Source of the DNA: an uncultured Thiohalocapsa sp.
GTDB taxonomy: Bacteria; Pseudomonadota; Gammaproteobacteria; Chromatiales; Chromatiaceae
DNA length: 64,000 nt
Direction: 5' to 3'
NCBI RefSeq assembly: GCF_913063425.1
Contig: NZ_CAJXYK010000010.1
Location: 85,375 to 149,374 of the forward strand
This document shows, piece by piece, positions 12,172 through 21,943 of this stretch (its first letter is position 1; the number at the start of each line of letters is the position of its first letter). The notes beneath the pieces were generated by a model, which made no database searches, had not been told where the DNA came from, and saw nothing but the letters and a program-made list of their open reading frames with translations. Made by a program: the position numbers and the translations under genes.

Positions 12172-14004
12172 ATGTGCGGCATCGTCGGCGCCATCGCCCA
12201 ACGGCCCGTTGCGGCCATCCTGCTGGAAGGTCTGAAGCGGCTGGAATACCGGGGCTACGACTCCGCGGGCCTCGCCGTGCTCAGCCCTGCCGGCGGCATG
12301 CAGCGCCTGCGCACCCTCGGCAAGGTGGCGAAGCTCGCCGAGGCCGTCGCCGCGGAGCCCCTCAACGGCAGCATCGGCATCGCCCACACCCGCTGGGCCA
12401 CCCATGGTGAGCCGTCCACCGAGAACGCCCATCCGCACCTGTCGGGCGAGCGCTGCGCCATTGTCCACAACGGCATCATCGAGAACCACGCGACCCTGCG
12501 TGCGGAGCAGCTCGCCGCCGGCCACAGCTTCGGCTCCCAGACCGACACGGAGGTCGTAGTCCACGCCGTCTACGACGCGCTGGCGGCGGGCCACAGCCTC
12601 ACCGAGGCCGTGCGCCGCACCACCGCGCGGCTGGAGGGTGCGTATGCACTCGGCGTCATCGACGCCCAGGACCCCACCCGCCTGGTGGCCGCCCGCCAGG
12701 GCAGCCCGCTGGTGATCGGCGTCGGCTTCCAGGAGCACTTCATCGCCTCCGATGTCTTCGCCCTGCTGCCGGTGACCAACCGCTTCATCTTCCTGGAGGA
12801 GGGCGACCTCGCCGAGCTGCGCCTGGACGGCGTCACCATCTGGGACCGCGACGGCCAGGTGGTGGAGCGCCCGGTGCGGGAGTCGAGCGTCGCCGCGGAC
12901 TCCGCGGAGCGCGGCGAGTACCGCCACTTCATGCAGAAGGAGATCTTCGAGCAGCCACGGGCCATCGCCGACACCCTGGAGGGTCGCCTCGCCGCCGAGC
13001 ACGTGCTGCCGGAGGCCTTCGGCGTCGAGGCCGAGGCCGTGCTGGCCCAAGCGCGGGCCGTCACCATCGTCGCCTGCGGCACCAGCTACCACGCCGGGCT
13101 CGTGGCCAGGTACTGGATCGAGGCCCTCGCGAACATGCCCTGCCACGTGGAAGTGGCCAGCGAATACCGCTACCGCAAGCACGTGGTGCCGTCGGATGCG
13201 CTCTTCGTCACCATCTCCCAATCCGGCGAGACCGCCGACACCCTGGCGGCGCTGCGCATCGCCAAGGACAGCGGCTATGCCAGGACGCTCGCCATCTGCA
13301 ACGTCCCGGAGAGCTCCCTGGTGCGCGAATCCGACCTGGTGCTGCTCACCCATGCCGGTCCCGAGATCGGCGTCGCCTCCACCAAGGCCTTCACCACCCA
13401 GCTGGTGGCGCTGCTGCTGCTCACCGTCAATCTTGCCCGCACCCGCGGCATGGATGCGGCCGCAGAGGCCCATGCCGTCGCCCTGCTGCGCGGGCTGCCG
13501 GCCCAGCTCGACGAGGTGCTGGCCATCGACGGGCAGATCGCCGCGCTCGCCGAGCGCTTCGTGGAGAAGCATCACTGCCTCTTCCTCGGTCGCGGCGAGC
13601 AGTACCCGATTGCCATGGAAGGGGCGCTCAAGCTCAAGGAGATCTCATACATCCACGCCGAGGCCTATCCCGCCGGCGAGCTCAAGCACGGCCCGCTGGC
13701 CCTCATCGACGAGGACATGCCCGTGGTGGCCGTGGCGCCCAACAACGCCCTGCTGGAGAAGCTCAAGTCCAACCTGGAGGAGGTCCGCGCCCGCGGCGGG
13801 CAGCTCTTCGTTTTCGCCGACACCCAGGTGCCCATGCAGGAGGAGCCCGGCATCACCGTCATCCGCCTGCCCGAGACCGACGACCTCATCGACCCCCTCG
13901 TCTTCACCATCCCCATGCAGCTGCTGGCCTATCACGTGGCGACGCTCAAGGGCACCGACGTGGACCAGCCGCGCAACCTGGCCAAATCGGTGACGGTGGA
14001 GTAA
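12172..14004 (+). CDS. glmS: Glutamine-fructose-6-phosphate aminotransferase (isomerizing)
   Basis: A 610-residue enzyme producing glucosamine-6-phosphate from fructose-6-phosphate and glutamine. The N-terminal nucleophile Cys2 is in [10 protein letters not shown]; the glutaminase domain includes HTRWATHG and HNGIIENH. Two SIS sugar-binding domains follow ([14 protein letters not shown]). The C-terminus is NLAKSVTVE, as in the family. No leader for a glmS ribozyme was seen, and none is expected in this group. Confidence 0.97.
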   Translation: MCGIVGAIAQRPVAAILLEGLKRLEYRGYDSAGLAVLSPAGGMQRLRTLGKVAKLAEAVAAEPLNGSIGIAHTRWATHGEPSTENAHPHLSGERCAIVHNGIIENHATLRAEQLAAGHSFGSQTDTEVVVHAVYDALAAGHSLTEAVRRTTARLEGAYALGVIDAQDPTRLVAARQGSPLVIGVGFQEHFIASDVFALLPVTNRFIFLEEGDLAELRLDGVTIWDRDGQVVERPVRESSVAADSAERGEYRHFMQKEIFEQPRAIADTLEGRLAAEHVLPEAFGVEAEAVLAQARAVTIVACGTSYHAGLVARYWIEALANMPCHVEVASEYRYRKHVVPSDALFVTISQSGETADTLAALRIAKDSGYARTLAICNVPESSLVRESDLVLLTHAGPEIGVASTKAFTTQLVALLLLTVNLARTRGMDAAAEAHAVALLRGLPAQLDEVLAIDGQIAALAERFVEKHHCLFLGRGEQYPIAMEGALKLKEISYIHAEAYPAGELKHGPLALIDEDMPVVAVAPNNALLEKLKSNLEEVRARGGQLFVFADTQVPMQEEPGITVIRLPETDDLIDPLVFTIPMQLLAYHVATLKGTDVDQPRNLAKSVTVE

Positions 14005-14013
14005 CGCCTGCCC

Positions 14014-16320
14014 GTGCGCACAGGGATCTTGCAGCGCCTCCTCTCCCGCCTGTTCATCGCCCTGCTGGTGCTGGCGGGGCTGTATCTCGTCGTCGTCAAC
14101 ACGGCCCTGAATCTGCCGGCCACCCGCGATTACCTGAACCGCCTCCAGCCCGAGACCTTCCCGGTGAGCTGGCGGCGCGCCTGGAGCCCATGGCCGCTGC
14201 GGGTCGTGTTCACCGGGGTCGCCGCGGACGGGGCCACGCCGACGGCGCAGTGGCAGGTGGACGCCGGGCGGGTGGGGGCCGCGATGTCGATTCCGGCGCT
14301 GTTCCGCGGGAAGGTGCTGCTGCACCACCTGGCGCTGACCGACCTGGATCTGCGCCTGCGCCCGCTGCCGGGGCCGGAGGACGATTTCGGCCGCATCGCC
14401 GGGTTCTTTCCGGTGGTCCGCAACCGCGACCCGGCAGCACTCGCGGGGCCCGCGCCGGCGCCCGAGCCCGGCACCCTGGTCGTGGAGCTGGACGACATCC
14501 GGGTCAGCGGCGAGCACAGCCTCTGGGTGGGGCAGACACGGGGTGAGCTGACCGGCGACATCGGCGGCAACTTCCGCATGGACACGGCCACCGGCGAGCT
14601 GTCGCTGGCGAAGGGTGCTGTCGATCTGGCGCTGACGGACCTCACCGTCGGTCCGCAGGAGCACGTGACCGATGGCGCGATGATCCGCGGGCACCTCGAC
14701 ATCAAGCCATTCGCGCCCGCAGAGACCCAGGGCCTGGAATTCATGCGCGTCGGCGACCTGGATGTCACGCTGGATCTGCCGGTGCAGAGCCTGGCCTTCG
14801 TGAGCTGGCTGATGCCGCCGGCGGCGGCGCTGGATCTGCAAGGCCGCGGGCAACTGCGCGGGCGCCTCGCCCTCGCCGACGGCGAGATGCTGCGCGGCAC
14901 GGACCTGGTCGTCGAGGCCCACGAGCTGGCCATGGGTGTCGGCGCCTACCGCTTCGCCGGCGACGGCTCGGTGGAGCTGCGCGTGGACCCGCAGGACGAG
15001 GCCCAGGCCGATCTCTGGGTCCGCTTCGATCAGGTGCGGGCCGCCCTCCCGGACGCCGATGCCGAGACCGCCGATGTGCTGTTCACCGGCCGCGGGCTCA
15101 CCGCGCAACTGCGCGTGGCGGAGGTGGACCCGAGCACCACCTCCACCGCCCAGGCGCCGGAGGAGCTGCTGGAGGAGGTCGCGCTCGACTTCACGCTGAC
15201 CATCCCCGCCATGCAGGTGGACGACATCGCCGTCTACAACCGCCTGTTCCCGGACAAGTGGGACCTGGCGCTGCTGGGCGGCAGCGGCAGCCTGAGCGGT
15301 CGCTTTGCCGTGAACGCCGAGACGCTGCAACTCGACCTGGACCTGGCGTCGAACGATGCGTCGCTGCGGCTCGCGGACTACCGCGCCGGTGCGGACCTGC
15401 TGCTGCAACTGCGGGCGGTGGTGGAGAGCCGCGGCGCCGGCCACGACATCGCGACGCTGGACATGACCGGCACCGAGGTTCGCCTGGACGACGCGCGCCT
15501 GGCCAGGGCCCAGCAGGCCGCGGGCGCTGCCCCGCCCTGGGCGATGCGCTTCGCGGTCAGAGCGGCCGATCTCGGCATCCCGCTGTCGCCGGCGCAGGTC
15601 GAGGCGGGCGCGGTGCGGGCGGTGGCGACGACGCTGTCCGAGGCCGGGTTCGGCGCGGTGCTCGCAACCGCCGATGGCGAAGCAGACACCTTGCTAACCG
15701 TCTCATCGCTGGACTGGATCGCCGCGCTCCTCGGCCGACCGCTGGACCTCGGCCTGCAGGGACAGGGCGAGTTGGGCGTCGACATCGTGCTGCACAACGG
15801 CTGGCCCGCCGCGGGCTCCACGCTGCGCATCCCCAAGGAGCCGCTGTCCGTGAGCCTGCTCGACTACCGCATCGACGCGACCGGCTCGGCCTCCCTCCAG
15901 CTGGAGCGTGGCGGCAAGCACCCGCAGGCCCGGCTCGCGCTCGCGCTGGAGGATGGCCGCGCACGCCGCCGCGAAGAGGACCAGCCGAGCATCGATCAGG
16001 TGCGCATGGATGCCGAGCTGCTGGTGCGCGATCCCTTCGCCGACAGCGTCGGGGACGCCACTGCCGATGCGGAGCTCCAGGCGAAGATCCATTCCGCCGC
16101 CATCCCCGACATGCGCACCTACAACCCTTACCTGCCCGGGCGCACGCCGCTGCCCTTCGTGCAGGCCGACGGCGCCGATGCGCCCGCACCGGCGCCACCT
16201 GCCGAGTTTGCGGCGCCCATGCCGGCGGCGGGTGGCGCCAGCCCGCAGCCACCGGCGGCAGCTGAGCCGCAGCCGGCTGAGCCTGCGAATCCGAATCCGT
16301 TTCTGGACCACAGCCTCTAG
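14014..16320 (+). CDS. AsmA/TamB-like inner-membrane-anchored envelope protein, apparently shortened
   Basis: A 768-residue protein with one N-terminal membrane anchor (LFIALLVLAGLYLVVVNTAL). A long periplasmic beta-rich body follows, of the DUF748/AsmA-like kind thought to act in lipid transport or outer-membrane upkeep. It starts at GTG 14014, nine bases after glmS. The body contains an internal repeat: MQVDDIAVYNRLFPDKW begins a module near residue 400, and IPDMRTYNPYLPGRTPLP begins the same module near residue 695. The second copy is cut off within about 15 residues and replaced by an Ala/Pro-rich tail. That suggests loss of the original C-terminus. Exact family and function are uncertain. 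Confidence 0.6.
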   Translation: MRTGILQRLLSRLFIALLVLAGLYLVVVNTALNLPATRDYLNRLQPETFPVSWRRAWSPWPLRVVFTGVAADGATPTAQWQVDAGRVGAAMSIPALFRGKVLLHHLALTDLDLRLRPLPGPEDDFGRIAGFFPVVRNRDPAALAGPAPAPEPGTLVVELDDIRVSGEHSLWVGQTRGELTGDIGGNFRMDTATGELSLAKGAVDLALTDLTVGPQEHVTDGAMIRGHLDIKPFAPAETQGLEFMRVGDLDVTLDLPVQSLAFVSWLMPPAAALDLQGRGQLRGRLALADGEMLRGTDLVVEAHELAMGVGAYRFAGDGSVELRVDPQDEAQADLWVRFDQVRAALPDADAETADVLFTGRGLTAQLRVAEVDPSTTSTAQAPEELLEEVALDFTLTIPAMQVDDIAVYNRLFPDKWDLALLGGSGSLSGRFAVNAETLQLDLDLASNDASLRLADYRAGADLLLQLRAVVESRGAGHDIATLDMTGTEVRLDDARLARAQQAAGAAPPWAMRFAVRAADLGIPLSPAQVEAGAVRAVATTLSEAGFGAVLATADGEADTLLTVSSLDWIAALLGRPLDLGLQGQGELGVDIVLHNGWPAAGSTLRIPKEPLSVSLLDYRIDATGSASLQLERGGKHPQARLALALEDGRARRREEDQPSIDQVRMDAELLVRDPFADSVGDATADAELQAKIHSAAIPDMRTYNPYLPGRTPLPFVQADGADAPAPAPPAEFAAPMPAAGGASPQPPAAAEPQPAEPANPNPFLDHSL

Positions 16321-16338
16321 CGCACCACTGCGCAGGCC

Positions 16339-17160
16339 TTGAGGTTGCCCCGGGTACGCCGACTTCAGTCGCCCCCGGGGCAGGCGGACATCAGTCCGCC
16401 GCAACCGACGACCGCCGGCCGTAGTTATCTCGCCGGCTGTTGCGAGTACCGGCGCAGCGCTCAGCCCCGCTCACCGACCGCCGCGCAGCTTCTGCCGCGC
16501 CCGCCAAAAGAGGCTGTCAGCTTATCCAGCCCAGGTGCAACAACTGCCTCCAACCAAGGGCGCTGGCCGCGGGGGTTCGTCTGCCCGGAGTGCGGCCATG
16601 CCGAAGGCTACACCGAGGTGAAGACCCGCGGGCTGCTGCAGTGCAAGCGTTGCCGCCACCAGACCTCGTTGACCGCAGGCACCGTGCTCGCCTACAGCAA
16701 GCTGCCGCTGACCACCTGGTTCTTGGCCATGTACCTGCTCACGCAGCAGAAAAACGCCATCTCCGCGCTGGAGCTGATGCGCCAGCTCGGCGTCTCTTAC
16801 CCGAGCGCCTGGAGCGTCAAGCACAAGCTCTTGCAGGCCATGCTGGAGCGTGATGCCGAGCGTCAACTGACCGGCGTGATCGAGATCGACGACGCCTACT
16901 GGGGCGGGGAGTGCCATGGTCAGACGCCGGGTCGCGGCTCGCCGAACAAGACCCCGTTCGTGGCCGCACTCGCGAAGGATCTCGATGGCCATCCGATGGC
17001 GTTGCGCTTGAGCGTCGCCGCCGGTTTCCGCAAGCGCGAGCTGGCCGCGTGGACACAGACATTCATCCTTGCCGCGATGCTCCCGCGCCTCGCTGTCGCG
17101 GCTGTGCGCACGCCGCCCATGCCCTACCGGCTGCTCAAGTTGGCTGAGGCTCATTGGTAA
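16339..17160 (+). pseudogene. IS1595-type (ISXO2-like) transposase with internal deletion
   Basis: Homology to IS1595-family transposases begins at about 16558 (GRWPRGFVCPECGHAEG) with the N-terminal zinc ribbon, CPECGH and CKRCRHQTSLTAGT. It continues through the first catalytic Asp region, GVIEIDDAYWGGE. Soon after GFRKRELAAWTQT the frame jumps to ILAAMLPRLAVAAVRTPP and ends MPYRLLKLAEAHW, which is the usual C-terminus. Roughly a hundred residues carrying the later catalytic residues are missing near 17059-17082, yet the frame stays open. The residues before 16558 are not family-like, so the true 5' end is also lost. No terminal inverted repeats could be recognised. It is non-functional by this reading. 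Confidence 0.8.
16358..16400. repeat. Two small palindromes of the GACT-AGTC hairpin family
   Basis: GCCGACTTCAGTCGCC (16358-16373) and GGCGGACATCAGTCCGCC (16383-16400) are adjacent hairpins with the same core, GAC(T/A)TCAGTC. They sit between the shortened AsmA-like gene and the transposase remnant. Related hairpins occur at 32145-32231, 37801-37817 and 38715-38740. Confidence 0.55.
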
Positions 17161-17325
17161 TCAGGTCCATCGATGCACGGTTTCGCCGTGTTGTTACGTT
17201 CCCGGGCAGATGCTCCGCCGTGTGCGTCGGGTTGCTTGTGGGTCATTGGCGAGCCACAACGGGCGTTGTGGATCAGATTGCTTGTTTCATGAGCCGCAAC
17301 GGCGCTTGTGTCGCGTGTGTGAGCC

Positions 17326-18447
17326 TCAAAAGGCCTGGTTGCCCTCGGCGATGTTGAGCAGCTCCGGGTAGGCCAAGACCGAAGCGCGCTGCCCGGCGCC
17401 CTCCTCGATCACGCGCAGGATGCCCTCTTGTTTCAGGACGCTCAGGATGCGCTTGGCGGTGGCCTCGGGGATCTGCGGTGAGCGGACGAAGTCCGAGCTC
17501 TTAAAGATGGGCCGCTCGAAGATCCAGTCGAGGGCGTGGATCGCGTACTGGGAATGGGTGGCGTCGACGAAGCGGGGCTTCATGTCGTTGTACAGCGCGA
17601 GGATGTCGCGGGCCTTGGCGAGGTTGTCCCTCGCCTGCTCCTGCACCGCCTGCAGAAAGAACAGGCACCAGTCGGTCCAGGCGTCGTCGCGGGAGACGGC
17701 CAGCAGGCGCTCGTAATAGGTGTCGCGGTGCGATTCCAGGTAGGCGCTGATGTAGACCATGGGGGATTGGATCAGGCCCTTGTCGAACAGAAACAAGGGT
17801 ATCAGCATCCGCCCCAGGCGGCCGTTGCCGTCCAGGTAGGGGTGCAGGGCCTCGAGCTCGGCGTGCAGGAGCGCGAGCTGGACCAAGGGGTCAGTGGCCT
17901 GTTCGTGGAGGAAGCGCTCCCAGCGGGACATGGCGTCCGGCAGTTGGTCTGCGGCGATGGGGATGAAGCGGGCTTCGTCCATGGAGCAGCCGTGAGGGCC
18001 GATCCAGTTGGGAATCCGGCGGTACTCGCCCGGCGACTTGCCGTGGCCGCGCACGCCGGAGAGCAGGACCTTGTGGGTCTCGTTGATCAGCCGTTGGGAC
18101 AGGGGCAGTTCCTTGAGCATGGCCTCGGCCGCGCGCATGGCCCTGCGATAATTCAGCACCTCCCAGATGTCGGCTTCTTTGGGGGAGGTCAGGTCGCCGG
18201 TGTCGCCCTTGGCCTCGTATTCCAGCACCTCGCCCATGGTCGCCTGGGTGCCCTCGATGCGCGAGGAGAGCACCGCCTCCTGGGTCGTGAGCGGGCTCAG
18301 CAGCACGGCGGCATTGGGGATGGCGGACAGCATGCCGTCGTAGCGCGCGACGGCGGCGTTGGCCGCGCCGATCAGGGGCGCAAGGCGCTGCCAGTCGAGG
18401 TGTTGCGGCGGAAAACGGCCGCTGTGGTAGCCGACGGCGCCGGTCAT
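17326..18447 (-). CDS. Fic-domain protein (AMPylase-type, N-terminal inhibitory helix)
   Basis: A 373-residue Fic protein. The catalytic motif HPYLDGNGRLGR is at residues 202-213. The inhibitory motif SSRIEGT (S/T-x-x-x-E-G type) is at 61-67, so it is a class II Fic expected to be self-inhibited. A C-terminal winged-helix-like region (IPEATAKRILSVLKQEGIL) follows. The family transfers AMP or similar groups to target proteins. The start codon overlaps the stop of the upstream methylase gene as ATGA, so the two are translationally coupled. Target unknown. Confidence 0.88.
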   Translation of the reverse strand: MTGAVGYHSGRFPPQHLDWQRLAPLIGAANAAVARYDGMLSAIPNAAVLLSPLTTQEAVLSSRIEGTQATMGEVLEYEAKGDTGDLTSPKEADIWEVLNYRRAMRAAEAMLKELPLSQRLINETHKVLLSGVRGHGKSPGEYRRIPNWIGPHGCSMDEARFIPIAADQLPDAMSRWERFLHEQATDPLVQLALLHAELEALHPYLDGNGRLGRMLIPLFLFDKGLIQSPMVYISAYLESHRDTYYERLLAVSRDDAWTDWCLFFLQAVQEQARDNLAKARDILALYNDMKPRFVDATHSQYAIHALDWIFERPIFKSSDFVRSPQIPEATAKRILSVLKQEGILRVIEEGAGQRASVLAYPELLNIAEGNQAF

Positions 18448-20018
18448 GCCAGCTGCTCCACGTGGGCCGGCGTCAGGCCGTTCTGCTCGCGCAGGAATTC
18501 GCGGTATTTTTCGGCGATGACCGGCAGGTCGTTGTCGGGAACGCGTTCGCTGCGGGTCAGGGTGCGCTCGACGATGCGCCCACCGATGCGGATGCGCTCG
18601 GTGTGCTGCCTGGGCTCGATGATCTCCTCGCCGTCCGGGGTGCGCTCGTAGAGGGTGTTGCCGCGGCGGTCGAAGCCGACCTTGTCGGCGACGGCCATGA
18701 AGACCTGGTATTCCTCGGCGCCGCCGAGGGCCTCCCGATGCTTCTCTTCCTCGTCCTTGCGGCGCAGGAACAGCAAGCTGGTCAGGATGTTGACGTTGGC
18801 CTCGGCGATGAAGGCCTCCACCGGCAGGTCCACGGAGGCGAGCACCTGGGTCTCGCGCATGATCCACCAGCGGATGTACTCGGCCGCCGGGTTGCCGAGC
18901 ACCCCGTCCGGCAGCACGATGCCGAGGCGGTACTTCTCCAGCCGATGCCCCAGGGCGGCGACCAGGAAGCCGCCGGTGCCGCAGGCGGGGTCCAGCAGGG
19001 TCTCGTGCTCTTGCGGATCGAGCATGTCGACGACCAGCTTCACGACCCCCCGCGGCGTGAAGTACTGCCCGCGATCACCGCGCAGGTTGACGCCCACCAG
19101 CTCCTGGTAGGCCACGCCCTTGGCATCCACGTCCGTGCGGGTGAAGTCGTAGCGTGCCAGCTCGGAGACGATGAAGGCCAGCGCCCGATCGGACAGCGTG
19201 ATCTCCTCGTTGCCGCGGAAGATGTTCTTGTATTGGCTCTTGACCTCGCTGAAGAGCCCTTCGACGCGCTCACGGATCTCCCGCCGGCCCTTGGGCTCGA
19301 ACTGCTCCTTGGGGCCGGCCCAGAACCGGCGCCGCCAGGCCTGGCGCTGTCTGGTGCGCAGGCCCTCGTCGTGCATCTTGCAGAAGATCAGGTACAGGAA
19401 CTGCCAGAAGGCGGCATCCCTGGGCATGCCCTCGTTGCCGTGGATGAAGTTGTGGCAGCGCCGGAAGGTGATCTTCAGCATCTCGTTGTCGGCGACGCGG
19501 GTATGGGCGTCGGAGACGACCTCTCGGGTGCCGACGGACTCCTCGGCCAGCGGCCAGTCGCCGATGGGGTTGCAGCGGGTCTCGAACCGCGTCTGCGCCT
19601 TCTCGAGATAGAAGAAATCCAGGCCGTTGGTCCACAGGCCGTACTGGATGGCTTCGACATCGCGCATGATGGCCTCGATCTCCTCCAGGTCCGAGGCCGC
19701 CTGCTCGAAATCGCGCAGGCGCACGGCGTTCCTGCCGACCTTGGGCTCCGGGCGGCAGAGCACCGCGCGACCGAGATGGTCGCCGCGGTGCGGCTGGCCG
19801 TGGTGGAAGATCGCGACATCCACCTTCTTGCGCCCGCCGACGGAGAAGTCCAGCGCCATGTCCTCGGGGGAGAAGCCGTATTCGTGGATCAGGGCACGCA
19901 CAACCCGTTGGCGGACCAGCTCCTTCTTGGTTTCCTTGATCTGCTTGCCGGAGACGTAGTCCAGCATGTACCCCGCCGGGATGGTGGATTCGGTCTGCGT
20001 GTTGTTGTCTTGAGGCAT
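18444..20018 (-). CDS. N6-adenine DNA methylase (HsdM-like) lacking the catalytic NPPF/Y region
   Basis: A 524-residue protein of the type I-like adenine methylase family. The N-terminal part (VDVAIFHHGQPH, CRPEPKVG, WTNGLDFFYLEK) resembles the small nuclease-like module often fused to these enzymes. The SAM motif DPACGTGGF is at residues 343-351. LGIVLPDGVLGNP follows at 365-377, although in intact relatives a long segment including the catalytic N/D-PP-F/Y motif lies between them. That segment is absent, so methylation activity is unlikely. The frame is open throughout. It is coupled to the Fic gene downstream and divergent from an XRE regulator. I keep it as a CDS because the protein could still bind partners or DNA. 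Confidence 0.7.
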   Translation of the reverse strand: MPQDNNTQTESTIPAGYMLDYVSGKQIKETKKELVRQRVVRALIHEYGFSPEDMALDFSVGGRKKVDVAIFHHGQPHRGDHLGRAVLCRPEPKVGRNAVRLRDFEQAASDLEEIEAIMRDVEAIQYGLWTNGLDFFYLEKAQTRFETRCNPIGDWPLAEESVGTREVVSDAHTRVADNEMLKITFRRCHNFIHGNEGMPRDAAFWQFLYLIFCKMHDEGLRTRQRQAWRRRFWAGPKEQFEPKGRREIRERVEGLFSEVKSQYKNIFRGNEEITLSDRALAFIVSELARYDFTRTDVDAKGVAYQELVGVNLRGDRGQYFTPRGVVKLVVDMLDPQEHETLLDPACGTGGFLVAALGHRLEKYRLGIVLPDGVLGNPAAEYIRWWIMRETQVLASVDLPVEAFIAEANVNILTSLLFLRRKDEEEKHREALGGAEEYQVFMAVADKVGFDRRGNTLYERTPDGEEIIEPRQHTERIRIGGRIVERTLTRSERVPDNDLPVIAEKYREFLREQNGLTPAHVEQLA

Positions 20019-20141
20019 GGGCAGGTTGGACGGATTCCCGCAATTCGAAGGAGGTCGTGTGCCGGTGGCAGGATTCTGTGAGAAGGAGGCTTCAAACCGT
20101 TGCCCTCAAGGGCCGCCCCGTGTTGTACCAATGACGGCAAC

Positions 20142-20203
20142 GCGCAACACGATAGGATAACAGGCGTGTTTAGTGTTGCGCAACACTTAACAGACCTGTT
20201 ATC
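20142..20203. promoter_or_regulatory. Concentric palindromic operator between methylase and XRE genes
   Basis: A perfect palindrome AGTGTTGCGCAACACT (20172-20187) is nested in perfect arms GATAACAGG (20156-20164) and CCTGTTATC (20195-20203). Both are centred on 20179.5, and TGTT/AACA (20167-20170, 20189-20192) pair in between. A further half-site GCGCAACAC lies at 20142-20150. This fits a dimer- or tetramer-binding site for the adjacent XRE protein. The right arm nearly touches the XRE start codon, so binding would block its expression. Confidence 0.7.
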
Positions 20204-20213
20204 GTTTCACGGC

Positions 20214-20564
20214 ATGAAAAGCTTCGGTGAGACCCTGCGCGAGCTTCGCGTCGCGCAACAGCTCGGCCTGCGCGAAACGGCGGGCAAGGTCAGTATTTCC
20301 CCGGCGTACCTGAGCCGTATCGAACGTGGAATGGAGCGGCCGCCGCGCCCGAATGTCATCAAAGACCTCGCCAAGGTTCTGGCCGCGGACCCCGACGTCT
20401 TGTTCCGCCTATCGTCCGCCACTGACCCGGATGTGGTGGACTATCTGCACGAGCAACCGGATGCGCTGAGCCTGCTGCGCTACATCAAGGACGAAGGCTT
20501 TTCCCAAGCCCAGATCCAAGAGCTTAGGCGGGCGGCCCAAAGCATTCGAAGCGCTGCCCGGTAG
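20214..20564 (+). CDS. XRE-family transcriptional regulator
   Basis: A 116-residue protein with an N-terminal helix-turn-helix (TLRELRVAQQLGLRETAGKV followed by SISPAYLSRIERG). A C-terminal part (DPDVVDYLHEQPDALSLLRY) probably mediates oligomerisation. I chose ATG 20214 because homology starts there. No Shine-Dalgarno is visible in TTTCACGGC before it, so the message may be leaderless or weakly translated. It is divergent from the methylase-Fic operon across a striking palindrome. The likely role is autoregulation and control of that operon. Confidence 0.85.
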   Translation: MKSFGETLRELRVAQQLGLRETAGKVSISPAYLSRIERGMERPPRPNVIKDLAKVLAADPDVLFRLSSATDPDVVDYLHEQPDALSLLRYIKDEGFSQAQIQELRRAAQSIRSAAR

Positions 20565-20660
20565 CAGAAGCTGCGCAGCGGCAGCAGCGGCGACTTGTCC
20601 GGCGGGAGGGCGGGCAGCACAGCACCTCGTCCGCTGCTGCGAAAGGGGCGAGGACAAGGC

Positions 20661-21191
20661 TCACACCCGCTCCCCCAGCGCCTCCCGCAGCTTCTGCCGC
20701 GCCCGGAACAGCCGGGTACCGACGCCGGCGGAGGTCAAGCCCAGGCGTTCGGCGATCTCCTGCTGGGAGAGGCCGTGCAGCACCTGCAGGATCAGCGGCT
20801 CGCGGTACTCCGGTGCCAGGGCGGCGATGGCGCGGCGCAGCACGAAGGCCTCGGTGGAGGTGTCGTAGGTCTTGCGCTGGGCGCCCACCTCCTCCGTGGG
20901 CATGGCGCTCTCCCGGGGCTGGATGCGCTCGAAGCGGCGCGCGTTCTCGCGGCGGACGATGGTCTTGAGCCAGCCCTTCACCGCCGCCGGCTCCTTCAGC
21001 TTGTGGCGCGCGCGCCAGGCCCGGAGCAGGCTGTCCTGCACCAGGTCCTCGGCGGTGTGGGCGTCGCCGGCCAGGCGGTAGGCGTACTTGTACAGGGCCG
21101 ACCAATGGGTGCGGACCAACTGGTCGAAGTCGATGGTCGGGCGTAGGGTGTCGGCGGCGGTGGGTGCGGTGGCGGTTGCGGTCGCAGGCAT
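20661..21191 (-). CDS. ECF-type RNA polymerase sigma factor
   Basis: A 176-residue sigma-70 family protein with region 2 (DQLVRTHWSALYKYAYRLAG to AEDLVQDSLLRAWRAR). Region 4 follows (LRRAIAALAPEYREPLILQ; GLSQQEIAERLGLTSAGVG). I chose ATG 21191 because an AGGAG lies seven bases upstream; an upstream start at 21227 lacks one. No anti-sigma gene is adjacent, and the regulon is unknown. A Thr/Ala-rich N-terminal tail precedes region 2. Confidence 0.88.
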   Translation of the reverse strand: MPATATATAPTAADTLRPTIDFDQLVRTHWSALYKYAYRLAGDAHTAEDLVQDSLLRAWRARHKLKEPAAVKGWLKTIVRRENARRFERIQPRESAMPTEEVGAQRKTYDTSTEAFVLRRAIAALAPEYREPLILQVLHGLSQQEIAERLGLTSAGVGTRLFRARQKLREALGERV

Positions 21192-21407
21192 GGTGAGTCT
21201 CCTGGTGCAGTGAGCGTTGCTGTCCAAGGCTCAGCACCTGCCATGCCAAACTGTAAGTCACTGTTTTATAGATCATTACTGTGGCCCGCTCGCCGGCGGA
21301 CGTAACGCTTCGTTGCAACGCATCGTTACGCCTCGCGTCCGGTCGGCCGCAGCCGCCGCCGTTGACGGCTGGCGAGAATCCCTTGGCGGGCACACGTCTG
21401 TGCACGC

Positions 21408-21802
21408 GCGGGGCTGGTGTTCAGCTATTCCAATGTCGGCTACACGGTGCTCGGCCATCTGGTGCAGCATCTGGCCGCCGAGCCCTTCGCAGTGCACCTG
21501 GGGCGGACCCTGTTCGCGCCCCTGCACATGGAGGCAACCCGCATTGCCAGCCTGCCGGCGCGGGCCGACGCCCTCGCCATCGGTCATCGCCGCGGCCGCC
21601 CCCTGACACCGCTGCCCATCCGGGACCTGCCGGCCCAGGGGCTGCAAACCACGGCGCGTGACGTGGCGACGCCCTGCGCTTCGTCGAGGGCGCGGGCGGC
21701 ACATCGCTGCTGCGTTGGTCCGGCTATCTGGCGGAGCCCATCGGCGTGGTGGGGCCCTCAGCCGCCGACGATCACGCCGCCGCCATCAGGTCGCTGAAAT
21801 AA
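21408..21802 (+). pseudogene. Remnant of a serine hydrolase (beta-lactamase class C type) plus a second fragment
   Basis: At 21408-21655 the frame reads AGLVFSYSNVGYTVLGHL and continues to GLQTTARDV. It contains the Y-x-N catalytic motif of class C-like serine hydrolases. The preceding half with the S-x-x-K nucleophile is absent, as is the C-terminus. From about 21660 a different frame reads DALRFVEGAGGTSLLRWSGY and ends at TAA 21800-21802; this may be part of another gene. Both are decayed. The rest of the 21192-21943 gap shows nothing I can identify. Confidence 0.6.
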
Positions 21803-21943
21803 TCCGCTCAGGCACTGGGTCTCTAGGGGCAAACGCGGACGGCAAGGCAACGCGCCGCCCACGTCAACCCGGATGACGGCAATGGTGCACCTGCACTGAC
21901 AAGCCGGCATCACCCGCCAACAGCAAGAGACTGGAGACCCAGG

